Below are positions 34,269-43,464 of a stretch of 64,000 nucleotides of DNA, piece after piece. The position numbers and the translations under genes are program-made. The notes under the pieces are model-generated. The model saw nothing but the letters and a program-made list of their open reading frames with translations. It had not been told where the DNA came from and made no database searches. Location of the stretch: contig JAXIUW010240284.1 of NCBI GenBank assembly GCA_035591015.1, positions 1-64,000 on the forward strand, written 5' to 3'. This DNA is from Cephalothrix simula. Lineage: Eukaryota; Nemertea; Palaeonemertea; Archinemertea; Cephalotrichidae. Within the stretch, counting starts at the first letter, position 1; every line of letters begins with the position of its first letter.

Positions 34269-36587
34269 CTAAAACAGTTGATAAGGGTCAATGTCAATCT
34301 GAACATTAACCGTATGCGGAATGCTTTGAGCAGCCACAGCCTCGCCAATGGTCTGCTGCAAAGTTCGTAGAGAAGACACTGAAACTAGCCAGCGGTACTG
34401 GCGGTCAATTTTAGCTACTGGCGCAGGGCTGGCACCCAAAACTCGGCAATCAGCTTTCTGGCGTAGCCAAGTCGCTAGGCTTTGCGCCACATGGCAGGCA
34501 TCATTAGAATTGGTTGAGCGCACTATCAGCAAGGCATGGTTGGCATAGGGCGGCCATTGGTGCTGGCAGCGGATGGTTTGCTCATGATTGGTAAAGCTCT
34601 GTGTAGCATGGTCTTTAACCCACTGCCACAACGGTAATTTGGGGTTGAAGGTCTGAATAAAAACTCGCCCGGCAGTGGCTCTACCCACTCGCCCCGCCAT
34701 TTGAATCAGCAGCTGAAAAGTGCGCTCGGTGGCTCTAAAATCAGGCATGTGCAAAGAAACATCGGCTAACATAGCGATGCCTAGCGTAACCTTTGGAAAA
34801 TCATGCCCCTTACCCAGCATTTGCGTGCCGATGATGATGTCATAATCATGGTTGCGAATGCCCTGCAAAATGTTCTGTAGTTCGCCACGCTTAGCAATGG
34901 CATCACGGTCAAGACGAGCAATGCGTGCCCCTTTAAAATACGCAGACAGTGCCAGCTCTATTTGCTGTGTACCCAAGCCACGGCCTTGAAATCGCTTCCC
35001 ACTACAACGTGCGCAAATCTTTGGAGCGTTAAGGCTGATATTGCAGTAGTGGCACCGTAGCTTATGGTCATAGCTGTGCCAGCGCAGGGCAACACTGCAA
35101 TTGGGGCAGGTTACCTCAAACTTGCAGCTAAGACAGTAGAGCAAGCGTGCATAGCCCCGCAGATTCAGAAAGATAATGCTCTGCTCGTCACGATTAAGAT
35201 TAAACCTAAGCTCATCTAATATCTGTCGGCTTAACAAGGGCATACCTCTTACCGGGCGGTTTTTAGTGAGATCTATTATCTCAATTTTAGGCAGGCTTCG
35301 CCCCATAATGCGGTGGGGTAGCTGTAGACGCTCTAATAAACCCTGTTCAATCTTGTGCCTAGTTTCTAATGCTGGCGTGGCACTGCCCAAAACAATAACG
35401 GCATCATCAAGCTGGGCTCGTTTGATAGCCACATCACGGGCATGATAGCGAGGTTTTTCATCCTGCTTATAGCTCCATTCATGTTCTTCATCAATAATGA
35501 TTAAGCCCACATTGCGGAGTGGCGCAAAAACAGCACTACGCACGCCAATAACCAGACCGGTAGTCATGGCCTGAGCCCGATACCATTCTGATTGACGCTG
35601 TGCAGAGGTCATACCGCTGTGCAAAACCGCTATGTTTTGGTTAGAGCCACGCTGAAAGCTCTCTACCAGCTGCTCAGTAAGAGCTATCTCTGGCGTTAAA
35701 AGCAAGCAGCTCCGCCCTAGTTCAGCAACACGCTGTGCGCAACGCAAATAGACTTCGGTCTTGCCGCTGCCCGTAATTCCTTCAAGCAGAAAACCTTTGT
35801 ATTGCCCTGCATCTAGTGCAGCATCAATAGCCAAACAGGCCTCTTGCTGGTCTTTATTTAAGACTATTGCAGGCTGGCTTGAGTCGGTCTTTGTTAGATT
35901 CGGCAGTATTGTGCTGAACAAGGCCGGCTTGGTCTTCCAAGCGATCATTTTTTCCAGACTGGCTTGCTGCCACAGCCAAGTTAAATCTGATTGAGCAGCT
36001 CCGGCTTTTATAAAGCCGTCATCATCCCAACTGCGCTTGCTGGCGAGCCATCGCACTAGATGCTGGGCTAGATTATTATTTGCTTCACCATTTAGGACAT
36101 TGTTTAAGACATTATCTAAGTCGCCATTTGAATCGCTATTTGCTGCACTATTTGGTTCGTTGTTTAGCTCGCTGTTTACTTCGCTATGTGATTGAGCATC
36201 TAGGGCATTATCGGCGTTGGTAGCTAGGTCTATAAAGTCTTGCTTATTCTTCCAGCAATATTTGCGAGCACTAAGCTGGCTTAAACCACCCGGAAAGGCT
36301 AAATTGAGTGCCTCGCCCCAGCTACAGCAGTAATAGCTAGCCAGCCACGCCGTAAGTTGCATCATGCTTGAGCTAAGCGCAGGCTCTTGACTGATGGCAT
36401 AAATGGGCTTCAGGCGGCTAGAGGCGATGGTTGACGCATCTTTTTGACCAACAATGATGCCATTAAGAGTGCGCCTACCCAAGGGAACTCTTGCCCAATG
36501 ACCAATTAAATTGCCATGGGTGTAATGGACAACGCTATAATCTAGGCTAGTATTGAGGGGGATATTGAGGGCTACTTCAGCTATCAT
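34269..36587 (-). CDS. priA: Primosomal replication-restart helicase PriA
   Basis: About 772 residues. PriA rebuilds replication forks after collapse. The N-terminal 3'-DNA-binding domain is followed by the helicase with GSGKTEVYLR (Walker A), IIIDEEHEWSYKQD (DEEH box) and GSATPAL. The zinc region has paired CxxC motifs (CLSCKFEVTCPNC, CHYCNISLNAPKICARC), and MAGRVGRATAGRVFIQTF follows. Between the DNA-binding and helicase parts (about residues 125-180) lies an Asn/Ser/Asp-rich low-complexity insert built from a degenerate 12-nt repeat, unusual for PriA. The frame has a TTG five codons upstream of the chosen ATG. It is divergent from tgt. Confidence 0.95.
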   Translation of the reverse strand: MIAEVALNIPLNTSLDYSVVHYTHGNLIGHWARVPLGRRTLNGIIVGQKDASTIASSRLKPIYAISQEPALSSSMMQLTAWLASYYCCSWGEALNLAFPGGLSQLSARKYCWKNKQDFIDLATNADNALDAQSHSEVNSELNNEPNSAANSDSNGDLDNVLNNVLNGEANNNLAQHLVRWLASKRSWDDDGFIKAGAAQSDLTWLWQQASLEKMIAWKTKPALFSTILPNLTKTDSSQPAIVLNKDQQEACLAIDAALDAGQYKGFLLEGITGSGKTEVYLRCAQRVAELGRSCLLLTPEIALTEQLVESFQRGSNQNIAVLHSGMTSAQRQSEWYRAQAMTTGLVIGVRSAVFAPLRNVGLIIIDEEHEWSYKQDEKPRYHARDVAIKRAQLDDAVIVLGSATPALETRHKIEQGLLERLQLPHRIMGRSLPKIEIIDLTKNRPVRGMPLLSRQILDELRFNLNRDEQSIIFLNLRGYARLLYCLSCKFEVTCPNCSVALRWHSYDHKLRCHYCNISLNAPKICARCSGKRFQGRGLGTQQIELALSAYFKGARIARLDRDAIAKRGELQNILQGIRNHDYDIIIGTQMLGKGHDFPKVTLGIAMLADVSLHMPDFRATERTFQLLIQMAGRVGRATAGRVFIQTFNPKLPLWQWVKDHATQSFTNHEQTIRCQHQWPPYANHALLIVRSTNSNDACHVAQSLATWLRQKADCRVLGASPAPVAKIDRQYRWLVSVSSLRTLQQTIGEAVAAQSIPHTVNVQIDIDPYQLF

Positions 36588-36694
36588 CGGGTTGGTTGGC
36601 AATGCTCACCGTAGCCTAATACCATAAGGGCTAAACAATTTAACCAAAGTGTAACGCTAATAGAATACCGCACGCAATATAACAGTCTATAACA

Positions 36695-37822
36695 GTGATT
36701 GAATCAAAAATTAAATTCAAAATTGAAGCCCGTTGCGGTAAGGCCAGAACAGGCACTTTGAACACTACTCACGGTGCTATAACCACACCGGTTTTTATGC
36801 CCGTTGGCACTAAGGCCAGCGTAAAATCTTTAGCCCCAGAGCAATTGCTAGCAGCTGGAACAAGCATCTTGCTCTGCAATACGTATCATTTGCATTTGCG
36901 TCCCGGAGAAAATATTATCCATAATCTCGGTGGATTACAACGCTTTATGAGCTGGAACCGTCCTATATTAACCGACAGTGGCGGCTATCAAATTTATTCT
37001 TTGGCAAAGCTCAGCAAGATTAGCGATGAGGGAGTATCATTTAAGAGTCATATTGATGGTCGCCTCGTTGAGCTTAGCCCAGAGCGTGCCATTGCCATTC
37101 AAACCCAGCTCGGCAGCGATATAATGATGTGCTTAGACCATCTTTGCGCTGCTAACGCTGATGACAACTTGCAATCCATCGCCATTGAGCGCACAACACG
37201 CTGGGCGCAGCGTTGCCTTGAGTCACTAACTCCTGATAGTGGAGCTTTGTTCGGCATTGTGCAAGGCGGTATTAATGCTGATTTACGACAAAGAAGCGCT
37301 CGTCAAATAGTTGACTTGGGCTTTGCTGGCTATGCCTTAGGTGGGTTGGGAGTAGGTGAAACCGCCACCCAACGCCAGCGCACCATTGAACTAACGGCCA
37401 GCCTACTGCCAGACGCACAGCCACGCTATTTAATGGGTAGCGGCGAGCCTGAAGATATTTTATCGGCCATTGGCTACGGCGTTGATATGTTTGATTGCGT
37501 TCTGCCAACCCGTAATGCCCGTAATGGCTGCATCTATACAACTCAGGGCAAGCTATCTATCAAAAAAGCCTGCTACCAAAGTGACCCCCTGCCCCTTGAT
37601 GAACATTGCGCCTGCGCAACCTGCCAAAATTATTCACGGGCGTATCTGCGCCACCTCTTCAAAAACAGCGAGCTACTTTATTATGCTTTGGCTTCACAGC
37701 ATAATCTCTACTTTTTCCATCAATTATTACAGCAAGCTCGCACCAGTATTGTGTCTGGTAGCTTTGCCGATTTTGTGCAAGATTTCTTTGCTAGTTATTA
37801 CAGCGCACCACCATCTCAATAA
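36695..37822 (+). CDS. tgt: tRNA-guanine(34) transglycosylase
   Basis: A 375-residue enzyme, the standard length, that exchanges guanine for preQ1 in the wobble position of tRNAs with GUN anticodons (queuosine pathway). The active-site blocks are FMPVGTKASVKSL, LTDSGGYQIYSL (Asp about 90) and FDCVLPTRNARNG with the nucleophilic Asp. The zinc site is CACATC plus a further His about 28 residues on. The start is GTG. The usual partners queA, yajC and secDF are absent here, so the gene has been separated from the common proteobacterial cluster. A structured stretch follows the stop codon. Confidence 0.96.
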   Translation: MIESKIKFKIEARCGKARTGTLNTTHGAITTPVFMPVGTKASVKSLAPEQLLAAGTSILLCNTYHLHLRPGENIIHNLGGLQRFMSWNRPILTDSGGYQIYSLAKLSKISDEGVSFKSHIDGRLVELSPERAIAIQTQLGSDIMMCLDHLCAANADDNLQSIAIERTTRWAQRCLESLTPDSGALFGIVQGGINADLRQRSARQIVDLGFAGYALGGLGVGETATQRQRTIELTASLLPDAQPRYLMGSGEPEDILSAIGYGVDMFDCVLPTRNARNGCIYTTQGKLSIKKACYQSDPLPLDEHCACATCQNYSRAYLRHLFKNSELLYYALASQHNLYFFHQLLQQARTSIVSGSFADFVQDFFASYYSAPPSQ

Positions 37823-37828
37823 GTTTGG

Positions 37829-37890
37829 ATGCCACAGACTAGGGATTATACCGACCTAGTGCAGCGCGGACAATATGGACAATGTGGCAT
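37829..37890 (+). other. Structured 3' region after tgt
   Basis: Outer arms ATGCCACA (37829-37836) and TGTGGCAT (37883-37890) enclose an inner hairpin with arms ACTAGG (37838-37843) and CCTAGT (37855-37860). It begins 7 nt after the tgt stop. No T-run follows, so it may protect the 3' end or be a small RNA element instead of a terminator. The rest of the 37823-38146 spacer holds a weak hairpin at about 38106-38125. Confidence 0.45.
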
Positions 37891-38146
37891 AGTGAACAAA
37901 CTTGGGCAGACACAGCCTTTGCGCTATTTTTGGCCTGCAATCAGCTAAGATTTTTTAATTGACGGATGATTCAAAAACAATCAATTCAGGCAACTATTTA
38001 GATGGCTGGTCAGACAACTACTTAGGCTAAGTCTGTACAAAATCTGGCTAGGGCATACCCTTTAAGCGTTAAAGTTTGCCTCTAATCTGACGATTAATGC
38101 TGTGGGTGGTAAATAGGAACTACCGCCGTTAAGCCATGGAGGTACT

Positions 38147-38393
38147 ATGCATACAGAGAAGAGCAAGCAAAAACTCAAGGAAGAGTTGCTGAGTGCTTAT
38201 CAGTTGTTTCGCACGCGAGGTGGTAAGGCTATTGAGCTGCAACCCCCCGCTAACAATGAAGCATCTGGGGCACGACCTCGTAATCAAAGAATTAGAATAT
38301 TCTCTTGATTACACTATTGATCTGGCATCAGGCACTAGAGTAAGATGCGAGTGTTATCTTGTTAAGCACTTGTTAGCCAAGCATGAACTCTAA
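38147..38393 (+). pseudogene. Small gene split by a frameshift at a C6 tract, coupled to argD
   Basis: A strong GGAGGT ribosome site lies 3 nt before an ATG that opens a 53-codon frame (MHTEKSKQKLKEELLSAYQL at the start) ending at 38306-38308. Overlapping it in the +1 frame is a second open stretch from 38193 to 38393, whose later half (KELEYSLDYTIDLASGTRV) looks coding and ends inside the first codons of argD. Both frames pass through six C at 38243-38248; with five C they would form one frame of about 81 codons. It may be a pseudogene, a phase-variable gene, programmed +1 frameshifting or a base-call error. No family is recognised. Confidence 0.5.
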
Positions 38394-39540
38394 CTTCCTG
38401 ATGCCAGTTACCGAACGCCCGCCAGAAGTCTTTGTGCGGGGGCAGGGCGACTTGCTGTGGGATTCCCAACAACAACAATATCTTGACTTTGTGCAAGGCT
38501 GGGCAGTTAATTGCCTTGGGCATTGCCATCCACTACTGATTGAGGCTCTACAGGCTCAATCGGCGCTGCTAATTAATGCCAGTCCCGCCTTTTATAATCA
38601 GCCTGTGCTTGAGCTAGCCCAGTATGTTACCGGTTTAGCGAAGATGCAGCATGTGTTCTTTGGTAGCAGCGGGGCTGAAGCCAATGAGGGTGCTATCAAA
38701 CTCGCCCGAAAGTATGGTTCGGTACGGCTGGGCGGTGCTTACGAAATCATCAGCACTTGGAACAGCTTTCATGGCCGAACCTTGGCCACTATGGCCGCCA
38801 CGGGTAAAAAGGCTTGGCAGGGGCTGTTTGCGCCCCGCCCCGAGGGTTTCATTCAGGTTGACTACAACGACATAACAGCAGTAGAGGCCGCTATTAGCTC
38901 ACGAACATGTGCGGTGCTGGTTGAGCCAATTCAGGGTGAAGCTGGGGTAATAGTTCCCAGCGCAACGTATCTGCAAGAATTAAGAGAGCTCTGCACCAAG
39001 CATAATATTTTGTTAATCGCTGATGAGATTCAAACCGGAGTAGGCAGAACGGGCAAGGTGTTTGCCGTTGAACACTGCGCCGTAAAGCCCGATATCATGA
39101 CTCTTGGCAAGGGTTTAGGCGGAGGCTATCCTTTTTCAGCCTTGCTGACGAAGGAGCATTGTAGTCTTTTTGAAAAAGGTGAACAGGGCGGAACATTCTC
39201 TGGGCAACCCCTAGGAGCCAGCGTGGCCTTGGCCGTGCTTAAACATGTTAGCACGCCAGATTTTCTTGCTACGGTACAAAGCAAGGGGCAGTATCTAGCG
39301 CATGAATTAAACTTGCTGCCCAAGATTAGTGCAGTGCGTGGGCAGGGTCTGCTGATTGGTTGCACTATTGAGCAAGCACCAGAAATTGTTAAACGTTGTC
39401 GTGCTGAACAACGCTTGCTTATCAATGCGCCAAACCCGAACACGCTACGCTTTATGCCCGCCCTTACCGTAGAGCAGGCTCACCTAGAGCAAATGTTGCA
39501 TAAACTGGCCACCGTGATTAAAGCTGTTTTGGGAAGCTAG
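38383..39540 (+). CDS. argD: Acetylornithine/succinyldiaminopimelate-type aminotransferase
   Basis: A 385-residue class III PLP aminotransferase that transaminates N-acetylornithine, and often N-succinyl-DAP for lysine and peptidoglycan. It shows DFVQGWAVNCLGHCHP, FFGSSGAEANEGAIKLARKYG, SFHGRTLATMAATG, ADEIQTGVGRTGK and the PLP lysine, Lys243, in TLGKGLGGGYP. The closing RFMPALTVEQAHLEQML is typical of ArgD. Its start overlaps the end of a frameshifted small gene by 11 bp. An alternative ATG lies six codons on. No other arginine gene is in the window, so substrate preference is inferred. Confidence 0.9.
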   Translation: MNSNFLMPVTERPPEVFVRGQGDLLWDSQQQQYLDFVQGWAVNCLGHCHPLLIEALQAQSALLINASPAFYNQPVLELAQYVTGLAKMQHVFFGSSGAEANEGAIKLARKYGSVRLGGAYEIISTWNSFHGRTLATMAATGKKAWQGLFAPRPEGFIQVDYNDITAVEAAISSRTCAVLVEPIQGEAGVIVPSATYLQELRELCTKHNILLIADEIQTGVGRTGKVFAVEHCAVKPDIMTLGKGLGGGYPFSALLTKEHCSLFEKGEQGGTFSGQPLGASVALAVLKHVSTPDFLATVQSKGQYLAHELNLLPKISAVRGQGLLIGCTIEQAPEIVKRCRAEQRLLINAPNPNTLRFMPALTVEQAHLEQMLHKLATVIKAVLGS

Positions 39541-39837
39541 CTGATATTAATGCCCCAGATAGCACGATTAGATGCTGGCTCCACGCAACTTTGGTAGAGT
39601 AGCTTAGGTGCATTTTCGGTGTGATCCAGGTGTAGCTTACGTGTATAATTCAGGTTTGATCCAGATCTGATGCTGATAATTGACTGGCTGCCCGTAAGCT
39701 CTTGGCTATAGCAGCCTCTATGCGCCCACATTACAAGCATCTACAAGTGGCTAGCAGAATCCTAAGCATTTCGGTTACGTACCAAGCTGACATAGCGTTG
39801 TAGCTAGTTGATATTTTTGTGAAAACTAGAGGCTTGC

Positions 39838-40239
39838 TTAGACAGTTTGGAATCCGTAATCAACCAGTTTTTCGTATTCTTCATCGTTAAAGCCGAGGTT
39901 GGCAGCTATCTTACGGATGTATTTTTTTTCTAGCGGTGAGAACTTTTGATCAGCTACGGCCACCCGCACTAAATCAACTATAATCGTCATGGCGACCTTG
40001 CGGTTCAGGTCGCTAGGTGGAGGGCCAATGGGTGGAACAGTCTGAAAGCGAATGTATTTTTTAAGTCGCTCTATGGCGCCGTCATCGTCAAGCACCTTCA
40101 TGACCTTCATCATAAAACCTATTTCACTGCGGTCAATCTGTCCATCGGCGAGGATTACGCCAATGATGCTTGCTGCAAACCACTCTAAACTCTGCTTAGA
40201 TAAGTCGCTAACTTGCGTTTTGAATTCAATATCATCCAT
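39838..40239 (-). CDS. TerB-like domain protein
   Basis: A 133-residue protein with the two-fold helical layout of the TerB domain. Two acidic metal-binding-type segments are visible, GVILADGQIDRSEIGFMMKV near residue 30 and VAVADQKFSPLEKKYIRKIA near residue 95. Its end, LGFNDEEYEKLV, is typical of the group. TerB-like domains occur in tellurite-resistance and envelope-stress systems and in many proteins of unknown role. No ter operon is near. It stands alone between AT-rich spacers; the 297-bp stretch before it on the left (39541-39837) shows only a short direct repeat around GATCCAG. Confidence 0.75.
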   Translation of the reverse strand: MDDIEFKTQVSDLSKQSLEWFAASIIGVILADGQIDRSEIGFMMKVMKVLDDDGAIERLKKYIRFQTVPPIGPPPSDLNRKVAMTIIVDLVRVAVADQKFSPLEKKYIRKIAANLGFNDEEYEKLVDYGFQTV

Positions 40240-40779
40240 ACAACGAACCCAGATCTAAGCACTGAAGCATAAACCAATATTGAATTGACCCAGAATTCAA
40301 AGAAAAAACCAGCCATAAGTTGATGCACACTAACCCCTGCTATACCGCTAGTCTGCCATGCTCAAACCCAGGCATTTACACCATAAACACCCCTACAAAC
40401 TAGCCGATATTACCCGTTTTTGTAAAGCCTAAGCACGCTGTAAGCAGGAAGAAGCTCTATCGGAAAGTTACCCAAAATTAATGCCAACAACGCCAATAAT
40501 AATGCAGTTTATTTAAGCTAACACGAATATTATTGGCTAGATTCCCAAAAAATCATCAAAAAACCATCAAAAACTATTAAGAACCATTCTTAAAAAACCT
40601 TTGGCATAGCACCTAAAGCACTGTTGAAATGATTGCCCTGCAGCTTCTGAATGACTACTTTAAGGGTTTGCTTTGAGCGACTACTTAGTGCTTTGTTTAG
40701 TCGCCTCTATTTTTTTGAACTCACGCAAGGCAGCCTTAAAATATCAGAGTAGCCAGCCCTCAAAAATAACTTAGCCAAG
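40240..40779. other. Gene-free spacer with several hairpins
   Basis: No coding frame is supported. A 10-bp inverted repeat has arms GCCAATAATA (40492-40501) and its complement (40528-40537) around a 26-nt loop. A 7-bp hairpin at 40677-40704 (GCGACTA and its complement) is followed after 6 nt by seven T, so it could end a plus-strand transcript, yet no plus-strand gene is known here. That leaves room for a small RNA. A minus-strand terminator is listed separately. Confidence 0.45.
40547..40593 (-). terminator. Possible terminator of the phosphatidyltransferase gene
   Basis: On the minus strand a 7-bp stem (TTAAGAA/TTCTTAA, arms 40587-40593 and 40577-40583, 3-nt loop) is followed by T-rich repeats TAGTTTTTGATGG and GGTTTTTTGATG. 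It lies about 190 nt after the stop. The stem is AT-rich and weak. Confidence 0.35.
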
Positions 40780-42231
40780 CTAAAATCTGCGTAAGCCATG
40801 CTTGTTCTTCATACTGATGTTCAATGATGCAGCAAGGTAAATAATCATTATTATCAGCACTGTAATTCCGTAAAAAGGAGTGATGCTACCGAATAGCCAA
40901 ACTAATAGCAGTATTAGCATCATTATACGCTTGCCCTCTGAATACCGGCCAAAGTGTACGCAGAGCAGCTTATAGAGGTTCATCATTAAGGCCATAGATA
41001 ACATAGCCACGGTTATAATCCACATACTAAGCGCATCATGGCTTAACCAATCTAACTCAATCAGTTCTTCAACCGATACCATCAACGCCATCACGAATAT
41101 TGCAGAAGCCGGAACAGGCACTCCTTTGAAGAAGCCCTTAATGGGTTTTTTATCAAGCGTAAAGTAGAGCAGCCTGCCCATACCAGCCACACAGTAAACA
41201 ATAGCCACCGGTACAACCAGCCACTGTTCAGGATAATTGAGCATCATATAATAATAAACCAATGCTGGAGCGATGCAAAAGCTAACCGTATCTGATAGAT
41301 CATCGGCTAATACGCCAACCAAGGTGCTAGAATCATTGCCTGTATCTTTGGTTAGCTTGAGTTTTCGTGCAGCCAGCCCATCTAATAAATCAAATAGAGC
41401 AGCCCCAATAATAACAAACAAGGCTTCTTTATAGCGTCCATAAGAGGCCAAAACTACGGCCAAAACTCCAAAGAATGCGTTAAAGAGGCTAATTGAATTA
41501 GGGATGACAGATAAAATTCTGCGCTTTAGAACATCATCACCGGCGCAAATGCTTTCTACCGAAATCATTCCGTACTTAAAGGCATGTCGTCCAATTGAGG
41601 CCGCCAGCACAAACATAAAAGCCGACTCACCAATTAGCCAAACATTAGGTGGAATATCGTTGATTGTAGTCAGCCAAGCATAGCCGGGCAAGGTACTCTG
41701 TTTAGGGATGTAAAAGGCCAATATGTAGATAAGAGTAGCCACAGGCAACGTTAAAAACTTTCTGAGCTGAGCTAGCTGATGAGGTTCAACGGCATTATCA
41801 ACTTCAGCAAAGCTACGGAAAAAGCCGGCTATTTGGTCACGACCAAGTATAGTTACCACCAAAACCAACACAAATACCGCATGCAATAAATCAAATTGTT
41901 GTAGAGCTGAGGTCTTACTGTGCACACTAAAATAACGCCAAAACATACCGGCGACTAATAAAGGGCAAATAATTGATAAAACTAGTCTATCAAGCAGGCG
42001 GTCAGCTAAGGCAGCCAACTTAGAGCTTCCATTGTTGCTGCCAGAAAACCAACCATCAATCAAATCAAAAACCATAACGCTGAACAGAACCAGCACCCCC
42101 AGCCAGTACATCAGCGCTGATTCTCTAACAATAACCGCCACTCCAAAACAAAAGGCTAATATGGCCAAGGGCGGCTTGCCGAAGGTCATTAAAACCGATA
42201 CGCGATGCGAAAAACTAATTTTTTTGTTCAT
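40780..42231 (-). CDS. Tandem CDP-alcohol phosphatidyltransferase (PssA-like C-terminal domain)
   Basis: A 483-residue inner-membrane protein with two CDP-alcohol phosphatidyltransferase domains in one chain. The second (about residues 245-480) has DLLDGLAARK and GVLADDLSD, matching D-x2-DG-x2-AR and G-x3-D-x3-D, though the gap between the two halves is longer than the usual eight residues. Around it, SISLFNAFFGVLAV and DTVSFCIAPALVYY resemble phosphatidylserine synthase. The first domain has DLIDGWFS and ALADRLLD: the AR pair and the glycine are missing, so it is probably inactive. The reaction is likely CDP-diacylglycerol plus an alcohol, possibly serine. Fused tandem domains of this kind are unusual to me. 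It is a single gene. Confidence 0.82.
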   Translation of the reverse strand: MNKKISFSHRVSVLMTFGKPPLAILAFCFGVAVIVRESALMYWLGVLVLFSVMVFDLIDGWFSGSNNGSSKLAALADRLLDRLVLSIICPLLVAGMFWRYFSVHSKTSALQQFDLLHAVFVLVLVVTILGRDQIAGFFRSFAEVDNAVEPHQLAQLRKFLTLPVATLIYILAFYIPKQSTLPGYAWLTTINDIPPNVWLIGESAFMFVLAASIGRHAFKYGMISVESICAGDDVLKRRILSVIPNSISLFNAFFGVLAVVLASYGRYKEALFVIIGAALFDLLDGLAARKLKLTKDTGNDSSTLVGVLADDLSDTVSFCIAPALVYYYMMLNYPEQWLVVPVAIVYCVAGMGRLLYFTLDKKPIKGFFKGVPVPASAIFVMALMVSVEELIELDWLSHDALSMWIITVAMLSMALMMNLYKLLCVHFGRYSEGKRIMMLILLLVWLFGSITPFYGITVLIIMIIYLAASLNISMKNKHGLRRF

Positions 42232-42523
42232 GCCTATTTGCTCATGTTATTGCTCATGCTTCATTTTGTAATGCGAGCCTCTGCTGTAAACATCTGGCAT
42301 TACCCTCTTGAGATTAGCCTCTGATATTAACCTCTGAGATTATAGCTTCTCGTGTTGCCACATGTGCCTGCGCTCATTCTGCCAGCTTAATCATTTAATT
42401 ATAAATTATATCATTGAGTTAATCACTCAGTTAAAGCACTTAAAAAGCACTTAGTTAAATTGTTACGCCTAATCATTAATCTGCCAGAAATATAGTTGCC
42501 TAAAGATAATCTACTCCAATTCG

Positions 42524-43402
42524 CTACCGAGGCTGCTTGAGGCGCACCACAAGCACTCCTTGCCCGCCACGCTTAGGCTTGGCCGTTTTATAACTAAGTA
42601 CAGAGGCTGATTGCTCTAAAAATTCGGGTACGCTGTATCTCAGCACCGCCTTATGCGCCGAATTATTGCCTCGGCCAGTAATAATGCAAACTTTATTAAA
42701 ATTGCGAGCTGATTGCTCTAAAAATTTTTCTACAGCCTGCTCGGCTTCAACTTTGGTGTATCCGTGTAAATCTAGTAGCGGAGTATATTGAGCCGGCGTA
42801 TCGTCTAAAATTGAGGTATCTTTAAGCTCAATGCCATGCTGTTCTAGGCTTTGTTGGAGCAGGCTGCCAAATAAATCTGCCTCGGCATGGCGGTTACCAT
42901 GTGGCTGGTTGCTATGTAGCTGGTTACTATGTATATATTTAGCCTGCTGGCGGTCAATCTGCTGATTACTCTGCTGATTACTCTGCTGATTGCGCTGTTG
43001 ATGTTTGTTTTGCCAACCATCAGTCTGTTGCTGTTCGGTTTTCGTCTGTTCGGTCAACGTCTGCAACAAAGCATTTTTCGTTAAGACGGCTGTGCTATTT
43101 TCTGAAGAATCTAGAGAAGTCTCTTTGCACCAAGTATTATCTACGACAACATCTTCACTATTTTTTTTGCTAGATATGCGCTGCGAGGCATCAGACCAAT
43201 CAGGGCTTTGTCGCTGAGGTCTATGCTGAAAAACTTTTTGGGTTGCAGCAAATTGTTCTAGGTGGGCATGAGCTTCAGCCGATGCTGCTTTAATAATTAA
43301 GCCAGAATCAGCAGTTGATGCGTTAGAATGTTTAAGGTTTCTAACACCTAATCTCTGCATAAGTCTGGTAAAAACATTAGCTTCTTTCACATCTGATGCC
43401 AT
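42524..43402 (-). CDS. Smr-domain protein with repetitive Gln/Asn-rich linker
   Basis: A 292-residue protein. The C-terminal 90 residues are an Smr domain, a DNA- or RNA-nicking fold shared with MutS2: LLDLHGYTKVEAEQAVEKFL, VCIITGRGNNSAHKAVLR, and GGQGVLVVRLK at the end. The LDLHG and GRG motifs are intact. The middle (about residues 110-175) is a Gln/Asn/His-rich low-complexity linker encoded by 12-bp tandem repeats (42959-43006) and a second repeat near 42902-42935. The N-terminal 100 residues are probably disordered. The architecture resembles YdaL/SmrA-type stand-alone proteins. It is divergent from tkt. The 292-bp spacer 42232-42523 behind it holds only short repeats (ATTAGCCTCTGA type). 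Confidence 0.85.
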   Translation of the reverse strand: MASDVKEANVFTRLMQRLGVRNLKHSNASTADSGLIIKAASAEAHAHLEQFAATQKVFQHRPQRQSPDWSDASQRISSKKNSEDVVVDNTWCKETSLDSSENSTAVLTKNALLQTLTEQTKTEQQQTDGWQNKHQQRNQQSNQQSNQQIDRQQAKYIHSNQLHSNQPHGNRHAEADLFGSLLQQSLEQHGIELKDTSILDDTPAQYTPLLDLHGYTKVEAEQAVEKFLEQSARNFNKVCIITGRGNNSAHKAVLRYSVPEFLEQSASVLSYKTAKPKRGGQGVLVVRLKQPR

Positions 43403-43464
43403 GCATATTAAGTTGAATATAGACTAGCCCAAAGAGCATTTAGTCATTAAAATAAACGCATAAA

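Noticed and set aside
37272-37541. Antisense frame inside tgt
   Set aside because: A shadow of a highly conserved gene; no ribosome site and no recognisable domain.
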